Source: Burkholderiales bacterium (lineage in GTDB: Bacteria > Pseudomonadota > Gammaproteobacteria > Burkholderiales > WYBJ01). Taken from it: DNA of 57,347 nucleotides. Where the stretch lies: contig JADLAC010000012.1 of NCBI GenBank assembly GCA_020848435.1, positions 1-57,347 of the forward strand, written 5' to 3'. A program made the translations under genes and the position numbers. The stretch's first letter is position 1, and each line of letters starts with the position of its first letter. The notes beneath the pieces are model-generated. The model was not told the DNA's origin. It did no database searches and saw only the letters and a program-made list of their open reading frames with translations. Of this stretch, positions 8,746 through 20,349 are shown piece by piece.

Positions 8746-11205
8746 TCACGCCGCCACCTTCATCATGAGCGCCTCGATGTCCTTGAGCATTTCGTCCGCG
8801 CTCGCATAGCGCTCGTCGGGATTGACGGCCATCGCCTTCACGATGACGGCCTCCAGCGCGGGCGAGACGTCGGGGTTGTGCTGGCTCGGAGGCACTTTCG
8901 CCCCTTCCAGGTGCTGATAGAGCACGCCCATGGGGTTGTCCGACACATACGGCGGGACACCCGTGAACATCTCGTACATGATGACGCCCAGGGCGTAGAG
9001 GTCGGTACGCTGATCGATCTTCACTCCTCGCACCTGCTCCGGTGCCATGTAGGTAGGCGTTCCGACCAGGTGGCCCGTCTTGGTCACCCTGGAATTGCTG
9101 TGACTCATCGCCGCGGCGAGGCCGAAGTCCACGATCTTCAGCACGCCTTCGTTATTGATCAGAATATTGGCCGGCTTCAAGTCGCGATGAACGATGCCGA
9201 CGCCATGCGCCACGGCGGTGCCGCGCAGCGTGTCTCTCACCAGGCGCAGCGCTTCCTGCTTGGGCTCGTAGCGGGCGCGCCGAATCCTGCGCGTAAGCGG
9301 TACGCTGGCGAAGTATTCCATCGACATCGCATAGCTCTTGCCGATGCTCACGAAATCATGGATGCGAATCACGTTCTCGTGGGTGATCTTGCGGGCGTAG
9401 CGCACCTCGTGAACCATGCGCTTGATCGCCACCTCGTCTTCGGTGAGATGCGGGCTGATCAGCTTGAGCGCGATGTCCTCGTGCACCATCAGATCCTCGA
9501 CCAGCAGCACGACGCCGAAGCCGCCGCGGCCGATCTCGCGTCTGACGCGATAGCGAGCGCCGATCACCTGCTCGGGCCCGAGCTTGTTGAGATCGAGCGC
9601 CTCCCCCGAGCCGGCGGGCGAGGGCGCAGGCGCCGGCGTGCTCGGCGCGGGCTGGGGGGCTGCAGCCGGCGTCGGGCTTGCGGCAGCGCGCGCGCCGGGG
9701 TCGATCGCGCGCGTGTGACCGCTGCGAAGCGGCAGGACGGGGCGAAGCGCATTGTCGCCGGCCCCGGCGCTGGCGCGCCCGCGCAGCCGCGCGCCTATGG
9801 CCGCGTGCGCGCGCACCGCGGTTTGACCCAGATCGGTGCCACCCAAGCGTTCCCGCACGCGCGCCAGCGCGGCGAGCACCTCCTGCGATGACTTCGCGTC
9901 GGTAAGCGCTTCCAGGGCGCCGATCGCTTCACGCACGATCGCTTCATCGCTGCTGTCGAGCTTGGCGGCGATCGGAATCGCGGCGCGCGTGTCGCCGATC
10001 GCCGCCAGCGCGCGGATCGCGACCGGGGTCGCCTCGTTGTCGGCGGCGAGGAACTTCAGCACCGCCGGCACGGCGCGCGGGTCGCGCATGTTGGCGAGGG
10101 CATCGAGGGCGCGTTCGCGCACCCACCAGTCGGGATCGTCCAGGGCGGCCACCAGCCGGTCGAAGGCACGCGTATCCTTGGAGGTATTGAGGATCTCGAC
10201 CGCGCAGCGGCGCATGAACTCGTCCTCGTCGTCGAGCAGCGAAAGCACGGCGTCGATGACTTTCGGCCCGCCGATCGCGCCCAGGGCGTCGGCGGCGCGC
10301 ACCCGCACCCACCAATCCTGATCCTTCATGGCGTGCAGCAGATCCTTGATGGCGGATGCATCGCCGATCGCGTTCAGGACCTCGACCGCGGCCCGGCGCG
10401 CGTGCTCGGATTCGTCCTGCAGAATCTCCAGGAGCTGGCGCACCGAGGTCGGATCGTTGAGCTTGATCATGGTCTCGATGGCGCGCGTCTGGACCATGAG
10501 ATCGGGGTCACGCAATAGCGCCGCGATCGCCGAGGCGGGCACGGGCACGCTCAGGCGGCCCAGCCCTTCGACGGCGGCTTGACGCACGAGCTTGTGCGGG
10601 TCCTTCAGGAACCGCAGCAGCGCATCGCGCACCCCTTCGGTGGAGAAACGCGCGATCGTCTGCGCGATGCAGTAGCGGCCCTCCCACTCCGCGTTGCGGG
10701 CGAAGCCGATCAAGCCAGGCACCATCGCCTCGGTGGCGAGCTCGGTGACGATTTTGAACAGCGTCGGCTGGTTGTCCTTGTGGGCGCAATCGAGAACGCG
10801 CAATACCGTCTTCGGCGTGATGGCGTCCCTGCGCGCAACTATGATCTCGGCGAGATTCACCAGCGCCCCGCCGGCCCCGCAGTACAGCTCGACCAGCCGG
10901 TTGGGATCGTACTTGGTGGCGCGCATCAAGGCGGCCCGGCAGCGCGCCACGACCTGCGGATCCTGGTTCATCAAGCCCTGCTCGACCACCACCGGCAGCG
11001 TCGCCGTGGTGACCATCTCGGCCAGCAGATGGGTCAACGGATCGCCCGGCGGATCGTCGGGCAGGGCCGTGATGATCTTCGGCATGGCGCGCCGCCCCAC
11101 CCCGCGCAGGCGCGCGATCGCGCTCAACACCTCGGCGCTCGCATTGCGCCCCGCGAGGACCGTGGCGATCGAGCGCGCGACGTGAAATGAATCCAGCAGC
11201 CCCAT
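8746..11205 (-). CDS. HEAT-repeat Ser/Thr protein kinase
   Basis: Residues 1 to about 480 are tandem HEAT/armadillo-like helical repeats, with recurring units such as DQDWWVRVRAADALGAIGG and DPDWWVRERALDALANM. A Pro/Ala-rich linker (about 500-540) follows, then a Hanks-type kinase at about 550-815: glycine loop IGRGGFGVVLLVED, IALKLIS with the ATP-binding Lys, HRDLKPANIL, DFGLA and GTPTYMAPEQVRG. The start at 11205 begins the HEAT region; the frame stays open to about 12192 but that part has no protein-like features. The layout is unusual, since bacterial kinases more often have the kinase domain first. The repeats probably dock partners. No membrane segment, so cytoplasmic. It starts 8 bp after the preceding gene. 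Confidence 0.92.
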   Translation of the reverse strand: MGLLDSFHVARSIATVLAGRNASAEVLSAIARLRGVGRRAMPKIITALPDDPPGDPLTHLLAEMVTTATLPVVVEQGLMNQDPQVVARCRAALMRATKYDPNRLVELYCGAGGALVNLAEIIVARRDAITPKTVLRVLDCAHKDNQPTLFKIVTELATEAMVPGLIGFARNAEWEGRYCIAQTIARFSTEGVRDALLRFLKDPHKLVRQAAVEGLGRLSVPVPASAIAALLRDPDLMVQTRAIETMIKLNDPTSVRQLLEILQDESEHARRAAVEVLNAIGDASAIKDLLHAMKDQDWWVRVRAADALGAIGGPKVIDAVLSLLDDEDEFMRRCAVEILNTSKDTRAFDRLVAALDDPDWWVRERALDALANMRDPRAVPAVLKFLAADNEATPVAIRALAAIGDTRAAIPIAAKLDSSDEAIVREAIGALEALTDAKSSQEVLAALARVRERLGGTDLGQTAVRAHAAIGARLRGRASAGAGDNALRPVLPLRSGHTRAIDPGARAAASPTPAAAPQPAPSTPAPAPSPAGSGEALDLNKLGPEQVIGARYRVRREIGRGGFGVVLLVEDLMVHEDIALKLISPHLTEDEVAIKRMVHEVRYARKITHENVIRIHDFVSIGKSYAMSMEYFASVPLTRRIRRARYEPKQEALRLVRDTLRGTAVAHGVGIVHRDLKPANILINNEGVLKIVDFGLAAAMSHSNSRVTKTGHLVGTPTYMAPEQVRGVKIDQRTDLYALGVIMYEMFTGVPPYVSDNPMGVLYQHLEGAKVPPSQHNPDVSPALEAVIVKAMAVNPDERYASADEMLKDIEALMMKVAA

Positions 11206-11213
11206 CGTGTCGC

Positions 11214-11735
11214 TCAGGCGGCGCCCTCGCCCGGCTCGCGCGTCATGATGTAGCCGACGTAACTCTTGTTGATGAGGCACACCGATGAGCCGTCGAGGTA
11301 CAGCTTGAGGAAGCGGGGATTGTCGGTATTCATGTAGTCGTACAGCCGCGAGCGCTCCGGCGGCAGCGACTTGCGCATCGCGCCGTCGATCACCGAGCCA
11401 TCCATCATGTGCACCCGGCACGGCAAGTCCTTGCCGCTTTCGGATACGTACAGCTCGTCCTCGACGTACTCGACGCGGATGAGCGAAGCCTTGTTGTAGA
11501 AGCGCAGCTCCTCCGGCTCGTGGCGGCGCACGACCAGGAAGTCGTCCAGGTCGTTCATCACGCTCCACGGGTCCTCGCCGCTTCGCCGGTCGGGCTCGCC
11601 CATGTGCAGGTAGATCGCCCCCAGCACCAGCCCGTCGGGATGCGTCCACAGCGTGACGGACTTTTCGATCTTCGGGATCTTCAGCGGATTCTCGTACGGA
11701 TACATCGGCTGCGCCTTTGCGGTTCGTTCGCACAC
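11214..11735 (-). CDS. Conserved hypothetical protein, first gene of the kinase/pilus-motor operon
   Basis: A soluble protein of 173 residues with no signal peptide or membrane segment. I do not recognise a family. It is beta-rich and acidic in the middle (LWTHPDGLVLGAIYLHM, DDFLVVRRHEPEELRFYNKASLIRVEYVEDELY) and ends with SSVCLINKSYVGYIM. The GTG start at 11735 has AGGAG upstream; an ATG at 11705 (MYPYENPLK) is a possible shorter start. It is separated from the kinase by 8 bp, so it is likely co-expressed and could be a kinase substrate or an adaptor for the motor ATPases. That role is inference from position only. Confidence 0.75.
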   Translation of the reverse strand: MCERTAKAQPMYPYENPLKIPKIEKSVTLWTHPDGLVLGAIYLHMGEPDRRSGEDPWSVMNDLDDFLVVRRHEPEELRFYNKASLIRVEYVEDELYVSESGKDLPCRVHMMDGSVIDGAMRKSLPPERSRLYDYMNTDNPRFLKLYLDGSSVCLINKSYVGYIMTREPGEGAA

Positions 11736-12211
11736 CGGCTCCTGCCGGCAGCGCTACAAAGGCGATAACGGACGTACGGCGCAGGGGCTTGAGGCGCCCG
11801 GCCCGAAAGGCCGGCGGGTAGTACGAGTGCTTCGCCCGGCCGCCGCGATGCGAAGGCAGCACGTCGCGGAACGCGTGCCAGGGCCACGACGGTCTCAAAG
11901 GGCCGCGAGGCTGCCGCGTCTGTGCATCGGCGGATCGTATGCAGCCACGCGCCAGCTCACCGGCGCGCGCCGCGACCATCGCGACCGCCCGCGCGGGCAA
12001 CGCTGTTATCGGCGCCCGCGGCCCGATCTTGAACGGGTGTGCCGCGGTGCCGCCCATCCGGAGCCTGGCCTGCAACGCGCCCGGAGTCAACGTGCAAGCG
12101 AACACCGGGCGCGGGCGCGCCTCGACGCGTGCGCCGAGGAAGCGGCGTGCGACGCTGAGCCGCGGCTGCGCCGGATCCGAGCACCGGCGCATTACCCGCG
12201 ACCTGCGCTTC
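11736..12211. other. Intergenic stretch, 476 bp, with a small hairpin
   Basis: Between two minus-strand genes. A 6-bp hairpin (11798-11803 with 11809-11814, loop CGAAA) may end the upstream gene's transcript. The rest should hold the promoter of the kinase/pilus-motor operon but I could not identify one. Long open frames on both strands here look like high-GC artefacts. Confidence 0.5.
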
Positions 12212-13258
12212 TCAGCGCAGCCGCCGGCTCACGGCGCGGGTGGATCCGCCCCAGGTCGGGATATAGGCGGCCTTGATGCCGACGCCACCGGCAACCACGA
12301 CCATGATGTCGTCCGGCTTGTCCGCGACCCGCAGCAGCGCCTCGCGCGCATCGCCCGCCGGGTCGCCCGCGAGGCTCGCGAGGTGCTCTCTCACCGCGGG
12401 CGACAGGCGCTCGGCGGCCAGGACGGCGCGCTCCCAAACCTCGACTTTGAACTGTGCCTTGCCACAGCCTCTTTGCGCCAGGAATAGCGCCTGTTCGGGC
12501 GGCATGACGATGAGCGGCTCACCGCCGCCGAGGCGGCCTGCGCCGCCCACGGTACCGGCGATCAGCATCGACTGGGCGAAGGTCTGCGCCAGCTCTTGCG
12601 CAGTGCGGCTGCACGAATCGGCCACCTCCACGATGCCGGCCGCACCGACCACGGTAACGACGTTCGCCTCGCGGGCGAAGCCGCGCTCGACGTGCAACGG
12701 CTCCCAGGGCGAGGCCGACTCGTCTTCGGCGAAACAGAAGCCGTACTTGGCGGGCTGCCCGAGCGTGGCCATGTCGATCTCGCCGCTCTTGGCGCCGCCC
12801 ACGTTCTGCAGCACCAGGCGCACCGCGCGGCCTATGGTCGCGTTCGCACGGTTGCCCGGACCCAGCGCGTTCGCCCCGGCGTTCATGCCGATGGCGCCCG
12901 CGACGGGCCCATTGACGATGACCAGCGTGGCGGCCGAGCCGGTGGTGGTCGCGATCCCGATCAGGTTGAGCTCGCCCGCCGCGAGCGCCTCGACCGCGGC
13001 CGCCACCACGGGCAAGTACTCTGCCTTGCACCCGGCCATGACGGCATTGATCGCGATATCGCGCCAAGTGACCGCGGCGTACAGCGGCGGCAGCTCGCAC
13101 ACGATGTCATCGGGGTCGGACCAGCGCGCCGACAGCATGTGCTCGATCCGGTCTGCGGTCGGCGGCACCAACGGCAGGCCATCGCCGAGCCCGCGCGCGG
13201 CCAGTGCTTCCTGTGCCTGCTCCCACTGCGGATCGTTTGCGCCCGGCCATGCGTCCAT
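12212..13258 (-). CDS. UGSC-partner family protein, stand-alone paralogue
   Basis: A protein of 348 residues clearly homologous to the product of 30114-31235. Shared motifs: DGLPLVPPT near residue 33, INAVMAGC, VIVNGPVAG, GMNAGANALGPGNRANATIGRA, ASPWEPLHVERGFARE and a C-terminal MVVVAGGVGIKAAYIPT. No signal peptide; cytoplasmic. Function unknown. The conserved glycines and Asn suggest an enzyme or cofactor-binding fold, but I can name no reaction. Unlike the other copy, no UGSC gene is next to it; neighbours are a His-rich exported protein (divergent) and the kinase operon. Confidence 0.88.
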   Translation of the reverse strand: MDAWPGANDPQWEQAQEALAARGLGDGLPLVPPTADRIEHMLSARWSDPDDIVCELPPLYAAVTWRDIAINAVMAGCKAEYLPVVAAAVEALAAGELNLIGIATTTGSAATLVIVNGPVAGAIGMNAGANALGPGNRANATIGRAVRLVLQNVGGAKSGEIDMATLGQPAKYGFCFAEDESASPWEPLHVERGFAREANVVTVVGAAGIVEVADSCSRTAQELAQTFAQSMLIAGTVGGAGRLGGGEPLIVMPPEQALFLAQRGCGKAQFKVEVWERAVLAAERLSPAVREHLASLAGDPAGDAREALLRVADKPDDIMVVVAGGVGIKAAYIPTWGGSTRAVSRRLR

Positions 13259-13417
13259 CGTCTGTCTCGATTTCGTTGCAGCTCGACTGAGGCGGCTATT
13301 CTATGCGCCAGTTACATTCGTTTACCAAGCTTTACAACGGCGTGCGGCCTGCGCCGGTAGCATGTGCGTCGTACCGATCGCGCCTGCCCGATCGGAAGCA
13401 AAGCGAAGGAGCTCGAC

Positions 13418-13717
13418 ATGACACGCTGGAACAAGATCATTCTCATCGCACTGGCAACCGCCGGCATCGGCGTGAGCACGGCGGCGAGCGCGCACGAGCG
13501 CCACGGTCACGGCCGCCATCACAAGCACGGCCACGAGCATCACCGGGCCTACGTGGACCACTATCACCCGGCGCCGCACTACGTCGTGCGCGAGCGTGTC
13601 GTGGTCCAGCGGCCCGTCTACGTGCAACCGTACGCCTACCACTACGTTCCGGCGCCGCGATATCCGGGGGTGGTCGTGAGCGTCGACATCCCGCCGCTGG
13701 TGTTCCCCCTGCGCTGA
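13418..13717 (+). CDS. Small exported histidine-rich protein
   Basis: A protein of 99 residues. A Sec signal peptide covers residues 1-25 (ends SAHA or nearby). Then comes a His/Arg-rich segment of about 25 residues with over ten His, then a Val/Tyr/Pro-rich tail (VVVQRPVYVQPYAYHYVP). The ATG at 13418 follows GAAGGAG. His clusters like this usually bind Zn, Ni or Cu in the periplasm, but no function can be assigned. Similar short His- and YVP-rich exported proteins are common in Burkholderiales. A strong hairpin follows the stop. Confidence 0.8.
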   Translation: MTRWNKIILIALATAGIGVSTAASAHERHGHGRHHKHGHEHHRAYVDHYHPAPHYVVRERVVVQRPVYVQPYAYHYVPAPRYPGVVVSVDIPPLVFPLR

Positions 13718-13747
13718 TCGCGGTCGAGCCGAGCCGGCCCGCCGCTG

Positions 13748-13783
13748 TGCTCTGCGCTCGCGCGCGTCCGCGGCCGCAGAGCA
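13748..13783 (+). terminator. Hairpin after the His-rich protein gene
   Basis: A perfect 9-bp stem (TGCTCTGCG at 13748-13756 with CGCAGAGCA at 13775-13783) with an 18-nt GC-rich loop, 30 bp after the stop codon. No T-tract follows, so it may be a weak terminator or an mRNA end stabiliser. Confidence 0.4.
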
Positions 13784-13886
13784 TCGCAGCGCTCGACGCG
13801 TGCCCGTTGCTGACGCAGGTCTGAGCCGCGCGCTGCGGCGACCCTCGCGGTCGAGGCTCGAGACAGCCGCGGGCGGCCGCTCGCGT

Positions 13887-13915
13887 TTGACACGTTTTCC
13901 CGCCGACTATACGAT
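13887..13915 (+). promoter_or_regulatory. Candidate sigma-70 promoter upstream of the branched-chain-type binding protein
   Basis: TTGACA at 13887-13892, a 17-bp spacer, then TACGAT at 13910-13915. The -35 is a perfect consensus match in otherwise GC-rich DNA. If used, the leader to the GTG start at 14160 would be about 240 nt, long enough to carry a regulatory structure, though I recognised none. Confidence 0.4.
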
Positions 13916-14159
13916 CGATTCGAGTCGCTCTGCTCGCAGCGACGCCGCGCCGATCGGAGGTGCGCTCTGTCCGTTACATGGCAGGCACGATAGGCATGCG
14001 CCCATGGCCGCGCCGGCGCCGGGACGAAATCACGCAGCGCCGGAACAGTAAGCGTCCGCGCCACGCGGTTCGTTGCCGCGCTGCGCGCAGTCCCGATCCG
14101 GCGCGCTCAGGCTTCGATTCCGAGCAACCGGGAGATTCGTTCCAGCAAGAGGAGCTGAC

Positions 14160-15283
14160 GTGATCCGGATGTACCTGCGGGCCGCCCGAGCGGCGGCGCT
14201 CGCCGCGATTGCCGCGGTTACGTTGGCTGTTGCACAAGCGAGCGCGCAACCTACCGAGGTCGTCAAGATCGGCTTCGCCTCGCCGCTCACCGGCGCGCAA
14301 GCGCACTACGGCAAGGACAATCAGAACGGCGCGCGCATGGCCATCGATGAGCTCAATGCCCGCGGCATGCGTCTCGGCGGCAAGCCGGTGCGATTCGAGC
14401 TCGTGGTCGAGGACGACCAGGCCGATCCCAAGGTGGGCACCGTGGTCGCGCAGAAGCTGATCGACGCGGGCATCAAGGCGATGGTCGGGCACTTCAATTC
14501 GGGCGTGACCATTCCCGCCTCCAAGCTCTACGCCGATGCCGGCATCGCGCAGTTGTCGGTCTCGACCAACGTGATGTACACGCGCCAGAAGCTCAAGACC
14601 GCGTTTCGCATGATGGCCGACGACGACAAGCAAGGCGCCGCGCTCGGACGCTATGCCACCCAGACGCTGAAGCTCAAGCGCTTCGCGGTGATCGACGATC
14701 GCACCGCCTACGGCCAGGGGCTCGCCGATGCGTTTACCAATACCATTCGCGCCGCCAAGGCGCAGGTCGTGAAGCGCGAGTTCACCAGCGACAAGGCGGT
14801 CGACTTCCGCCACATCCTCACCTCGATCCGCAACGAGCGCCCGGAAGCGATTTTTTTCGGCGGCTACGACGCCCAGGCGGGCCCGATGGCAAGGCAGATG
14901 AAGGAGCTCGGGCTCGACATCCCGCTGCTCGGCGGCGAGACCATGAACACCGCCAAGTTCATTCAGCTCGCCGGGCCGGCCGCCGAGGGCCACATTGCAT
15001 CCACGCCCGGTGCCGCGCTGGAAACGCGTCCCAACGGCAAGGCGTTCGCGCAGCGCTATCGCGACCGCTACCGGCAGGACATCGGGCTGTACGCAGCCTA
15101 TTTCTACGATGCCGTCATGGTGCTGGCGGCAGCCATGGAGAGCGCCGGCACAACGGCATCGGCCAAGCTGCTGCCCGCCCTGCGCAATATCCGCCACACC
15201 GGCATCACCGCCGAGATCGCCTTCGACAACACCGGCGAGTTGCAGCAGGGGCTGCTGTCAGTGTTCAAAGTCCAGGGCGGCAA

Positions 15284-15299
<16 letters not shown>
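14160..15299 (+). CDS. ABC-type branched-chain amino acid substrate-binding protein (LivK-like)
   Basis: A periplasmic-binding protein of type I fold, 379 residues. Residues 1-33 are a signal peptide ending SAQ. The mature part begins PTEVVKIGFASPLTGAQAHYG, typical of LivJ/LivK proteins, and GHFNSGVTIPAS is the ligand-loop region. The GTG at 14160 follows AGAGGAG; an ATG three codons later is possible. No LivHMGF permease genes are near. The stop overlaps the proposed start of the ACP-FAAL-acyltransferase fusion by 16 bp, an odd pairing that suggests co-transcription. Ligand unknown: Leu/Ile/Val, urea, amides and aromatic acids are all used by this family. Confidence 0.92.
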
Positions 15300-18208
<2,909 letters not shown>

Positions 18209-18373
18209 CCGGCAGCCGCGGATTCATGACGCATTGGCGCTCGCACGCCGGCGAGCACGCTTGGCGCAGCGCCCAAGGCTGTGCTACGGTCCGCCGGCGT
18301 ATGCGCCGCGTGCCCGTCTCGCAGCGAGGGACCGCACCGTGGTGACAGAGCGTTCATTTCCGGAAGACGCGCA

Positions 18374-19699
18374 TTGAAAATCACGATCATAGGCACAGGC
18401 TATGTCGGCCTCGTATCCGGCGCATGCTTCGCCGATCTCGGCAACGACGTGCTTTGCCTGGACCTCGACGCCGAGCGCATCGCGGCGTTGAACGCCGGCC
18501 GCGTACCGCTCTACGAGCAGGGTCTCGAAGCGCTCGTGCGCCACAACGCAACCGCGGGCAGGCTGCGGTTCACCACCGATGTGGCGGCAAGCGTCGCGCA
18601 TGGTCAGGTGCAAATGATCGCCGTCGGCACGCCGGCGAATCGCGACGGGTCGGCCGATCTGCAATGCGTGATCGCGGCGGCACGCGGCATCGGCCGCCAC
18701 ATGGCCGACTATCGGCTGGTGGTGAACAAGTCGACGGTGCCGGTCGGCACCGCCGAGCGCGTGCGCGCGGTGATCGCCGAGCAGCTCGCACAGCGCGGCT
18801 GCCGGACTGACTATGGCGTGGTGTCCAATCCCGAATTCCTGAAGGAAGGCGCGGCGGTGACCGATTTCATGCGTCCCGACCGCATCGTGGTCGGCGCCGG
18901 CGACGAGCGCGCGATCCAGATGATGCGCCAGCTCTACGCCCCGATACTGCGCAACCACGATCGCATGCTGGTCATGGACCCGCGTTCGGCCGAGCTCACG
19001 AAGTACGCGGCCAATGCGATGCTGGCGACCCGCATCTCGTTCATGAACGAGCTGGCGAACCTGGCGGAGAAGCTCGGCGCCGACATCGAAGCGGTGCGCC
19101 AGGGATTGGGCTCGGACCAGCGCATCGGCTATCACTTCCTCTATGCCGGCGCGGGCTACGGCGGCTCCTGCCTGCCGAAGGATATCCAGGCGCTGCAATA
19201 TACCGCCGGCGAGTACGGCATGCAGCTTGGCATCATCGATGCGGTCGAGCAGGTCAACCGCACGCAGAAGCAGCGCATCCTCGACAAGGTGCGTGCCCGC
19301 TTCGGCGAGCAGCTCGCCGAGCGCACGTTCGCGCTCTGGGGACTCGCGTTCAAGCCGGGAACCGACGATATGCGCGAAGCGCCCAGCCGGGTGGTCATCG
19401 ATGGGCTGCTCGCCCGCGGGGCGCGAGTGGTCGCCTACGATCCGGCCGCGATCGAGCAGGCGCGCCACATCTACGGCGGCGAGGATGGCGTTCGCCTTGT
19501 CGCCTCCACGACGGCGACGCTCGATGGCGCGGATGCCTTGATCATCGTCACCGAGTGGAAGGAGTTTCGCAGTCCCGACTTCGACGATATGAAACGGCGG
19601 CTACAATCGCCCGTGATCTTCGATGGCCGCAATCTCTACGATCCGGCCTGGATGCGGCGTGCGGGCTTCGAGTATTTCGCGGTGGGACGAAGCGACTGA
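18374..19699 (+). CDS. ugd: UDP-glucose 6-dehydrogenase
   Basis: Makes UDP-glucuronate from UDP-glucose with two NAD, for exopolysaccharide or lipid A sugar synthesis. It has 441 residues, normal length. Seen: N-terminal NAD fold [19 protein letters not shown], central helical domain [37 protein letters not shown] with the catalytic Lys, [10 protein letters not shown] with the catalytic Cys near residue 265, and the C-terminal UDP-binding domain [17 protein letters not shown]. The start is TTG at 18374, the only codon giving the expected MKITII N-terminus; GGAAG lies 8 bases upstream. No other sugar-nucleotide genes are adjacent. Confidence 0.96.
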   Translation: MKITIIGTGYVGLVSGACFADLGNDVLCLDLDAERIAALNAGRVPLYEQGLEALVRHNATAGRLRFTTDVAASVAHGQVQMIAVGTPANRDGSADLQCVIAAARGIGRHMADYRLVVNKSTVPVGTAERVRAVIAEQLAQRGCRTDYGVVSNPEFLKEGAAVTDFMRPDRIVVGAGDERAIQMMRQLYAPILRNHDRMLVMDPRSAELTKYAANAMLATRISFMNELANLAEKLGADIEAVRQGLGSDQRIGYHFLYAGAGYGGSCLPKDIQALQYTAGEYGMQLGIIDAVEQVNRTQKQRILDKVRARFGEQLAERTFALWGLAFKPGTDDMREAPSRVVIDGLLARGARVVAYDPAAIEQARHIYGGEDGVRLVASTTATLDGADALIIVTEWKEFRSPDFDDMKRRLQSPVIFDGRNLYDPAWMRRAGFEYFAVGRSD

Positions 19700-19729
19700 G
19701 ACTGAGCCTGCGCGTGGCCGAACAACGCG

Positions 19730-19777
19730 TGCCCTGAGCCCGAGCTTCGCCGAGCGAGAAAGCTCAGACTCAGGGCA
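19730..19777 (+). terminator. Inverted repeat after ugd
   Basis: Nine-bp perfect arms (TGCCCTGAG at 19730-19738 and CTCAGGGCA at 19769-19777) enclose CGAGC-type complementary bases. The sequence CCTGAGCCCGAGCTTCGCCGAG recalls the dispersed CCTGAGC..TCG palindromes common in beta- and gammaproteobacteria, so it may be a mobile repeat used as a terminator. Confidence 0.45.
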
Positions 19778-19822
19778 CCATCAACGACGCGCCCGTTGCC
19801 CGCAACCGGCGAGGAGCATTGA

Positions 19823-20170
19823 ATGAACCGGATCCGATGGAGCGCGTGCATGGCGCTGGCGGTGATGCTGGCGGGCTGCGCGGGCGGGTGGTGGCCCTGG
19901 GGCGGCGCCGGGCGCGAGCAGCCGGTGCGCCTTCCCGAGGGCGCGATCGAGTACGCCTGCGCCGAAGGCAAGCGCCTGTTGGTACGCTATGCCGCCGACG
20001 GCAAATCCGCTTGGGTCATTTATCCCGACCGGGAGTTTCGCCTGGACCGCGCCGGTGCCGGCGAGCGCTTCAGCAACGGCGCCACCACGCTGCTGCTCCA
20101 AGGCGACGAAGCCATGCTCGATGCGGACGGGGCGCGCCAGTTCGCCGAGTGCAAGCGCAAGCCGAGCTGA
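19823..20170 (+). CDS. MliC-like lipoprotein (C-type lysozyme inhibitor domain)
   Basis: A protein of 115 residues. A lipoprotein signal peptide with lipobox LAGC at about residues 16-19 anchors it to a membrane. The remaining 90 residues match the MliC/PliC fold in pattern: IEYACAEGKRLLVRY at the start, SAWVIYPDREFRLD, SNGATTLLLQGDEAMLD and a final Cys (EC) that would pair with the first. Family members protect bacteria from host lysozyme. The substituted binding loop means inhibition is not certain. It is followed by a hairpin at 20175-20196, so it is a monocistronic unit. Confidence 0.8.
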   Translation: MNRIRWSACMALAVMLAGCAGGWWPWGGAGREQPVRLPEGAIEYACAEGKRLLVRYAADGKSAWVIYPDREFRLDRAGAGERFSNGATTLLLQGDEAMLDADGARQFAECKRKPS

Positions 20171-20174
20171 GCCC

Positions 20175-20196
20175 GCTGTAGGCGCAGTCCTACAGC
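20175..20196 (+). terminator. Hairpin after the MliC-like gene
   Basis: A perfect 8-bp stem GCTGTAGG/CCTACAGC with a 6-nt loop, starting 5 bp after the stop codon. No T-run follows. Position and stability suggest a transcription end. Confidence 0.45.
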
Positions 20197-20349
20197 CGTG
20201 TCAGCGCGGCATGGACAGACTGCCGCGAAGCCCCGAGCTACCATTCCACGCGCTCCACACGAACATCACAAGAACCGCTCCGGGGTGCGAGGGAGTTCGT
20301 CTGACGCGCATCGTAGAGAGCGGTCGCCCGCTAGCTAGGAGTGCGTTTC

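Larger units (their letters stand above)
13718..14159. other. Intergenic stretch, 442 bp
   Basis: It contains the hairpin at 13748-13783 and the candidate promoter at 13887-13915. The remaining leader (about 13922-14159) holds a short open frame (ATG near 13979) with no recognisable product. No known riboswitch motif was seen. Confidence 0.5.

Noticed and set aside
8746..12192. A 1148-codon open frame extending the kinase upstream
   Set aside because: The first 329 codons cross the separate gene at 11214-11735 in another frame and show no protein-like sequence. The HEAT region starts naturally at the ATG at 11205.
13960..14163. Short ORF in the leader of the branched-chain-type binding protein gene
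   Set aside because: Arg-rich composition typical of chance frames in GC-rich DNA; no ribosome site.
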